DNA from: Acidimicrobiales bacterium | GTDB taxonomy: Bacteria > Actinomycetota > Acidimicrobiia > Acidimicrobiales > Ilumatobacteraceae | Assembly (NCBI GenBank): GCA_030833305.1 | Contig: JAURHL010000064.1 | Coordinates: 1-9,872, forward strand | DNA: 9,872 nt | Reading direction: 5' to 3' | Shown here: one piece after another, positions 6,242 through 9,872 of the stretch | Position numbering within the stretch: the first letter of the stretch is position 1 | How the letters are laid out: each line of letters opens with the position of its first letter | Position numbers and translations under genes: made by a program | Notes under the pieces: generated by a model | Database searches by the model: none | Seen by the model: only the letters and a program-made list of their open reading frames with translations | Told to the model about the DNA's origin: nothing

Positions 6242-7146
6242 ACAATTCTCCTCAAGGATCGGGGTGCCTCGTTGCTCGCCGACCCGGTGGATCCCCAAAC
6301 GTGGATGACACGACTGTTGGTGGCGATGTAATCGATCAGGCAGTCATGGTCGGCTTCCACGACTTCTTCGACCAGTTGGCACTCATGCACGAGTGCGACA
6401 ACGGGAACCGCGGTCGACACGAGCCCCAATTGCTCCATCATCGCCCATTCGAGTGCCAGATAGCGCTGGCCCCCTCCGATGTGGCGACCATCCGATGTCG
6501 CCGCCGTGGCCCCCGTCACGATCAGGTCGACGTTCCCGAATCGGCGAAGGTCACCCGGGCCGAGGACGACTCCGTATGATTCCATTCCGTCGAGGGATGC
6601 GGCGTGACGCAGGTCGGATCGCGACAACACCGATCCGTTCAGATGGATGAACCCGCGGCGCAGTCCGTATGTCGGAACCAGAACATTCTTCCCCGCCGAA
6701 AGGGCTTCGTATCGTAGGCGCTCGACACTGTTGTCGGGCGCACAGAAAACTCGTGATGCCGACGTCCACTCTTCCAACGACATGACCCGCCGAGTTGCTT
6801 CTTCGGAACCGAAAAAATCGGGAACGAACTCTCGGAGGTCGCGATCGAATCGCGAATCAGGAATCGCCACGTGCTTCAGGCGCTCCCACACCACACGCCG
6901 TAAACGCTCTTCTTGTTTCACGAATGTGCCCCGTCCCTGTTCGGCCGACAACAGGCCCTCGCGGACCAGATCGTCGATCGCCCGTCGCAGAGTGCCTCGA
7001 CTCACTGCGAATATCTCCATCAGTCGGGGTTCGGGGGGAAGCGGCGAGGTGTCGTCAAGGGCCCGGCGGAGCACCATGTCCGTCAATTCGTGGCGGACCC
7101 GCGAATACAAAGGTTGGTCTCCCGCTTTTTCGCGACGCGCGTCCAC
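6238..7146 (-). CDS. GntR-family repressor fused to a COG0212 (5-FCL-like) sensor domain
   Basis: 302 aa from GTG 7146. Residues about 11-77 are a GntR winged helix: PLYSRVRHELTDMVLRRAL, LPPEPRLMEIFAVSRGTLRRAI, then LLSAEQGRGTFV. Residues about 84-290 are not the usual UTRA or FadR effector domain but a COG0212 domain homologous to the next gene: VVWERL, PDSRF, PDFFGSEE, APDNSVERLR, TYGLRRGF, ALVHECQLVEE. The glycine loop reads GGGQRYLALE (224-233) where the paralogue has GKGHGYFDFE, so Lys, Gly and Asp are replaced. This suggests ligand binding without catalysis. The start is set by a -10-like TAAGGT 7 bases upstream; a TTG start at 7266 would place the operator inside the gene and add residues unlike any GntR N-terminus. 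The operator at 7166-7181 implies autoregulation. Release by the imported compound or a metabolite of it is inference. Confidence 0.85.
   Translation of the reverse strand: MDARREKAGDQPLYSRVRHELTDMVLRRALDDTSPLPPEPRLMEIFAVSRGTLRRAIDDLVREGLLSAEQGRGTFVKQEERLRRVVWERLKHVAIPDSRFDRDLREFVPDFFGSEEATRRVMSLEEWTSASRVFCAPDNSVERLRYEALSAGKNVLVPTYGLRRGFIHLNGSVLSRSDLRHAASLDGMESYGVVLGPGDLRRFGNVDLIVTGATAATSDGRHIGGGQRYLALEWAMMEQLGLVSTAVPVVALVHECQLVEEVVEADHDCLIDYIATNSRVIHVWGSTGSASNEAPRSLRRIV
6248..6253 (-). promoter_or_regulatory. Ribosome binding site for the COG0212 gene
   Basis: GAGGAG on the minus strand lies inside the last codons of the repressor gene, 6 bases before GTG 6241. It decides the short start of the COG0212 protein and supports translational coupling through the GTGA overlap. 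Confidence 0.7.
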
Positions 7147-7153
7147 ACCGGGA

Positions 7154-7159
7154 ACCTTA
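7154..7159 (-). promoter_or_regulatory. Probable -10 element of the repressor/transporter operon
   Basis: TAAGGT on the minus strand, 7 bases before GTG 7146 and 6 bases downstream of operator 2. The spacing to the start codon suggests a leaderless mRNA, in parallel with the adenine deaminase promoter. No clear -35 hexamer is present; the operator occupies most of the spacer. Confidence 0.45.
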
Positions 7160-7165
7160 GACCAA

Positions 7166-7181
7166 ATTCGTCTGTACGAAT
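7166..7181. promoter_or_regulatory. Operator 2 (ATTCGT-N4-ACGAAT) at the repressor/transporter operon
   Basis: ATTCGT CTGT ACGAAT on the plus strand is a perfect 6+4+6 inverted repeat with the same arms and spacer as operator 1 (337-352); only the 4-base centre differs. It lies between the -10-like element and the upstream region of the GntR-type gene, so binding would block transcription of the whole five-gene operon. Autoregulation of a GntR repressor through such a site is common in the family. Confidence 0.82.
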
Positions 7182-7239
7182 ACCGACAAAATGTTAAGGG
7201 GCCGACCAACAGGGGAGCCACGTCATGGTCCGAATCCAC

Positions 7240-7282
7240 CCCGACCTGCGTCGGTTCCGGAGGCAAGGTCGCAGGGGTCGGG
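7240..7282 (-). terminator. Candidate terminator hairpin after guaB
   Basis: CCCGAC (7240-7245) pairs with GTCGGG (7277-7282) and CTGCG (7246-7250) with CGCAG (7270-7274). This gives an 11-bp GC-rich stem with a two-base bulge (7275-7276) and a 19-base loop, starting 5 bases after the guaB stop codon. No T-run follows. Its position between guaB and the repressor promoter suits separation of the two transcripts. Confidence 0.5.
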
Positions 7283-7287
7283 AGTCG

Positions 7288-8814
7288 CTAAAAGCGGTGG
7301 TAGTTCGGTGCTTCGTGGGTGATCGTCACGTCATGCGGGTGGCTTTCCTCGCGCCCGGCAGTTGTGACCCGCATGAACTTGGCTTTGGCGTGCAGGTCGG
7401 GCAGGGTGCCCGCACCCACGTACCCCATGCCCGAGCGTAGGCCGCCCACGAGTTGGTAAATCACGTCGGCGAGTGATCCGGCGTAGGCCACACGTCCTTC
7501 GATGCCCTCGGGCACCAACTTCCTCGACCCACCGGTGGACGAGACAGAAGATCCCTGCCCCGACCCGTACCGATCGGCGCCGAGTCCTTGCATGGCCCCG
7601 AGTGATCCCATGCCGCGGTAACTCTTGTATCGGCGGCCGTCGAAGAGTTCGACCTCACCAGGGGCTTCATCGGTGCCCGCGAGCAAGGAGCCGAGCATCA
7701 CGGTGCTCGCTCCCCCACCCAATGCCTTCACCACGTCCCCCGAATAGGTGACGCCACCGTCGGCGATGATCGGAACTCCCAACTGGTGCGCACGTCGTGA
7801 TGTGTGCCAGATGGCCGAGAGTTGAGGCATTCCCGCTCCGGCCACGACGCGGGTGGTGCAGATCGATCCGGCACCGACCCCTACTTTCACGGCGTGAGCA
7901 CCGGCACGCACCAAGGTCTCGACCCCGTGTTCGTCGATCACATGGCCCGCCACCACCGGCAGCGACCGCCAAGATGCGACGACTCGTTCGATCGTTTTCA
8001 CCACTCCGAGTGAATGCCCGTGAGCCGTGTCGATCACCACGGCATCCACTCCCACGTTCACCAACGCGTCGACGCGTGCTTCCACGTCGTCGCCCACCCC
8101 GATCGCGGCAGCCACGCGCAGGCGTCCAGCGTCGTCACGTGTGGCGAGCGGGAACTCCTGACGTTTCATGATGTCTTTCACTGTGATCAGTCCGCGCAGA
8201 TGGCCATCAGAGTCGACCAACGGCAGTTTTTCGATGCGGTGTTTCTGCAACAGGGCCTTGGCGTCGTCGAGGGAAATACCGACCGAGGCTGTCACCAGAG
8301 GCATCGATGACATGAACTCCGAAACCGGTTTCGCGAAGTCGGCGTCCCGGCAAAAGCGGATGTCACGGTTGGTGAGGATGCCCACCAGCACCCCGGCCGA
8401 ATCGGTGATGGGTACTCCGGAAAACTTGAAGCGAGCCATCAGGTCTTCGGCTTCTTGCAAGGTGGCGGTCGGATGCAGAGTAACGGGGTCGGTGATCATG
8501 CCCGACTGAGAACGTTTCACTTTTTGCACTTCGGCAGCCTGAGCATCGATGGTGAGGTTGCGGTGCACCACACCGATACCTCCGCAGCGGGCCATGGCGA
8601 TGGCCAAGCGGGCTTCGGTGACTTTGTCCATCGCGGCCGATAGAAGCGGCACGTTCAGGGGGATGGATGGCGTGAACCATGACGTGGTGTCGACCATGTC
8701 GGGTAGCACGTCGCTGAACCTCGGCACCAACACCACGTCATCGAAGGTGAGACCTTCGAACCGAGAGAAGAGTTCGGAGTTGTGACCCGGTTCAGCCTCG
8801 TCATTGGGTGCCAT
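7288..8814 (-). CDS. guaB: Inosine-5'-monophosphate dehydrogenase
   Basis: 508 aa from ATG 8814 (a GTG at 8829 would add five residues; neither has a Shine-Dalgarno). It oxidises IMP to XMP with NAD+, the committed step to GMP. It contains the N-terminal barrel strand LTFDDVVLVP (about 22-31) and two CBS domains (about 110-165 and 170-225) inserted in the barrel. The core has IDTAHGHS and the catalytic loop GVGAGSICTTRVV (Cys319), with ADGG for the phosphate site, YRGMGS, and the flap KLVPEGIEGRV. It ends with the usual ESHPHDVTITHEAPNY segment. Two positions are unusual: the family's AGNV is AGHV (about residues 289-292) and GxGPGSIC is GVGAGSIC. The YRGMGS and EGIEGRV segments argue for dehydrogenase and against the CBS-containing GMP reductase of mycobacteria. 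It is in the same orientation as atpDC upstream but separated by 134 bases. Confidence 0.95.
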   Translation of the reverse strand: MAPNDEAEPGHNSELFSRFEGLTFDDVVLVPRFSDVLPDMVDTTSWFTPSIPLNVPLLSAAMDKVTEARLAIAMARCGGIGVVHRNLTIDAQAAEVQKVKRSQSGMITDPVTLHPTATLQEAEDLMARFKFSGVPITDSAGVLVGILTNRDIRFCRDADFAKPVSEFMSSMPLVTASVGISLDDAKALLQKHRIEKLPLVDSDGHLRGLITVKDIMKRQEFPLATRDDAGRLRVAAAIGVGDDVEARVDALVNVGVDAVVIDTAHGHSLGVVKTIERVVASWRSLPVVAGHVIDEHGVETLVRAGAHAVKVGVGAGSICTTRVVAGAGMPQLSAIWHTSRRAHQLGVPIIADGGVTYSGDVVKALGGGASTVMLGSLLAGTDEAPGEVELFDGRRYKSYRGMGSLGAMQGLGADRYGSGQGSSVSSTGGSRKLVPEGIEGRVAYAGSLADVIYQLVGGLRSGMGYVGAGTLPDLHAKAKFMRVTTAGREESHPHDVTITHEAPNYHRF

Positions 8815-8948
8815 AGGCCATAGTGCCACACAAAAGTTGGTGGATGCCGATGGCTGGACGAATTGTCAAGAAGAACCGCTCGAGATCCACCATGTACGTG
8901 CCGCCGTCATCAACCCGTTCGCCGACGAACGACGCGCTCGAGCGGGGG
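8815..8948. other. Intergenic region between atpC and guaB
   Basis: 134 bases. On the minus strand it holds a TTGACA (8869-8864) that matches a -35 box, but no good -10 at 16-18 bases from it, so the guaB promoter is only suggested. Near the atpC end are the hairpin at 8916-8931 and the 10-base palindrome CGCTCGAGCG (8935-8944). No RNA gene or credible small protein is visible. Confidence 0.45.
8916..8931 (-). terminator. Weak candidate terminator after atpC
   Basis: CGTTCG-CCGA-CGAACG is a 6-bp stem with a 4-base loop, 17 bases after the atpC stop codon on the minus strand. It lacks a T-run. It may end the ATP synthase transcript, together with the adjacent palindrome CGCTCGAGCG (8935-8944). 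Confidence 0.3.
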
Positions 8949-9377
8949 TCAGTGCGAGGCGGCGGCGGTGCCGGTCACGCCACCGGCGGCGGCCAGACGA
9001 GCGTGGGCCTTGCCCAACTCGGCGGCACCCTTGGCGTCGTGCTCGTGGCGCAACTGCTCTTCCAAGCGAGCAACTTCGGCGGCAGCGTGGTTCTTGTCGA
9101 TCTCGCTGCCCAGCTCGGCGTCGTCGGTGAGGATCGACACCTTGCCGTTGCTCACTTCCACGAACCCACCGTGCACCGCGATGTCGAGCACCGTGCCGTC
9201 GGCCAGGTACACGCGCGTGTGATTGGGAATGACCGCGGCCAGGAACGGCGCATGGCCGGCCAGGAACGCCACCTCACCACCACCGAGGGTGCGGGTGATC
9301 ACCTGGGTCGCCTCACCGGAGAACAACACGCGCTCCGGCGACACGACTTCCACGCGCATCGTGGCGGCTTCGGCCAT
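8949..9377 (-). CDS. atpC: F1Fo ATP synthase epsilon subunit
   Basis: 142 aa, full length. It is the regulatory and coupling subunit of the F1 central stalk at the inner face of the cell membrane. The N-terminal beta sandwich is clear: MRVEVVSPERVLFSGEATQV (about 7-26), GEVAFLAGHAPFLAAVIP (about 34-51) and VHGGFVEVSNGKVSILTDDAE (about 68-88). A charged helical tail follows (KNHAAAEVARLEEQLRHEHD), then an Ala/Gly-rich end. Its ATG overlaps the atpD stop codon by one base (TGATG), so translation is coupled, as is usual for this pair. A start at the second Met (residue 7) is possible but the overlap favours the first. Confidence 0.95.
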   Translation of the reverse strand: MAEAATMRVEVVSPERVLFSGEATQVITRTLGGGEVAFLAGHAPFLAAVIPNHTRVYLADGTVLDIAVHGGFVEVSNGKVSILTDDAELGSEIDKNHAAAEVARLEEQLRHEHDAKGAAELGKAHARLAAAGGVTGTAAASH

Positions 9378-9872
9378 CAGACGTTCTCCTGCAGCGCCTT
9401 CGCCTTGGCCAACACCTGCTCGATGCCGCCGACGTTCAAGAACGCCTGCTCGGGGATGTTGTCCAGATCACCGTTGAGGATGGCCTCGAACGAGTTCACG
9501 GTCTCCTCCACCGGCACGAACTCACCGTCGATGCTGGTGAACACCTTGGCCACGAAGAACGGCTGCGACAAGAAGCGCTGGATCTTGCGGGCGCGCGACA
9601 CGGTCAGACGGTCCTCTTCGGAGAGCTCGTCCAAACCGAGAATGGCGATGATGTCCTGCAGTTCCTTGTAGCGCTGCAGGTTCTCCTGCACGCGACGGGC
9701 CACGTTGTAGTGACGCTCACCGACCACCTCGGGGGTGAGGATGGTGGAGGTGGACGCCAACGGGTCCACGGCCGGGTAGATGCCCAGCGCGGCCACTTGA
9801 CGCGACAACTCGGTGGTGGCGTCGAGGTGGGTGAACGTGGTGAACGGAGCCGGGTCGGTGTAGTCGTCGGCG
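9377..9872 (-). CDS. atpD: F1Fo ATP synthase beta subunit, C-terminal part
   Basis: About 164 C-terminal residues; the gene continues past the right edge. It is the catalytic subunit of F1. Visible landmarks are the segment ADDYTDPAPFTTFTHLDATT, then ALGIYPAVDPLASTS, the family's hallmark after the P-loop domain. The C-terminal helical domain follows with LGLDELSEEDRLTVSRARKI, FLSQPFFVAKVFT and the ending LAKAKALQENV. The P-loop and catalytic Glu lie outside the window. It precedes atpC with a one-base stop/start overlap and marks the 3' end of the atp operon. Confidence 0.97.
   Translation of the reverse strand, partial: ADDYTDPAPFTTFTHLDATTELSRQVAALGIYPAVDPLASTSTILTPEVVGERHYNVARRVQENLQRYKELQDIIAILGLDELSEEDRLTVSRARKIQRFLSQPFFVAKVFTSIDGEFVPVEETVNSFEAILNGDLDNIPEQAFLNVGGIEQVLAKAKALQENV

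Noticed and set aside
5774..6331. Plus-strand open frame (185 codons) opposite the COG0212 gene
   Set aside because: It is a mirror of the coding pattern of the COG0212 gene on the other strand, with no start signal or domain.
7147..7266. Extended repressor start at TTG 7266
   Set aside because: It would put the operator and the -10 element inside the coding region and add 40 residues with no resemblance to GntR N-termini.
8801..8893. Possible 30-residue minus-strand protein upstream of and overlapping guaB
   Set aside because: No ribosome site, no recognisable sequence, and it overlaps the guaB start; better explained as promoter region.
1..9872. CRISPR arrays, tRNA/rRNA genes, insertion sequences or phage genes
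   Set aside because: No spaced direct-repeat array, no tRNA-like or rRNA-like segment, and no transposase or integrase motif was seen in any frame.

Overview
The window is GC-rich, densely packed and looks actinobacterial. Supporting signs are several GTG/TTG starts, two genes that appear to be leaderless (a -10 hexamer 6-7 bases before the start codon) and tight stop/start overlaps. An Acidimicrobiia-like host is my guess and is not proven by the sequence.

Left edge: the last 43 codons of a probable split-barrel flavin/F420-dependent oxidoreductase (2-133, +), then a 231-base gap with terminator-like hairpins and an operator. Next comes a complete adenine deaminase gene (365-2086, +). It converges, with 15 bases between the stop codons, on a five-gene minus-strand operon (7146 down to 2102). 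In transcription order that operon encodes: a GntR-type repressor whose sensor domain is a 5-formyltetrahydrofolate cyclo-ligase-like (COG0212) domain; a stand-alone COG0212 paralogue of that domain; a Tat/lipoprotein NMT1/THI5-like substrate-binding protein; a TauB/SsuB/ThiZ-type ATPase; and a permease with both membrane domains in one chain. Four of the five genes overlap or nearly touch, and the fifth junction is only 39 bases, so this is one transcription unit.

Right part: guaB (IMP dehydrogenase), atpC (ATP synthase epsilon) and the 3' end of atpD (beta), all on the minus strand. These are housekeeping genes.

The main discovery is a regulon that can be read from the DNA. The same inverted repeat, ATTCGT-N4-ACGAAT, sits at the promoter of the adenine deaminase gene (337-352) and at the promoter of the repressor/transporter operon (7166-7181). 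Nowhere else in the window did I find it with this spacing. The repressor therefore probably controls both the deaminase and the importer. This gives a coherent, apparently uncharacterised module: import of a small heterocycle (purine, thiamin-pyrimidine or pterin-like), deamination by an adenine-deaminase-family enzyme, an unknown step by the COG0212 enzyme, and sensing by a catalytically degenerate-looking COG0212 domain fused to a DNA-binding domain. The substrate cannot be decided from sequence alone.

A second striking object is a perfect 16-bp inverted repeat with a 3-base loop, placed inside the first codons of the ATPase gene just after the binding-protein stop codon. It probably acts at the RNA level to set the binding protein apart from the membrane components.
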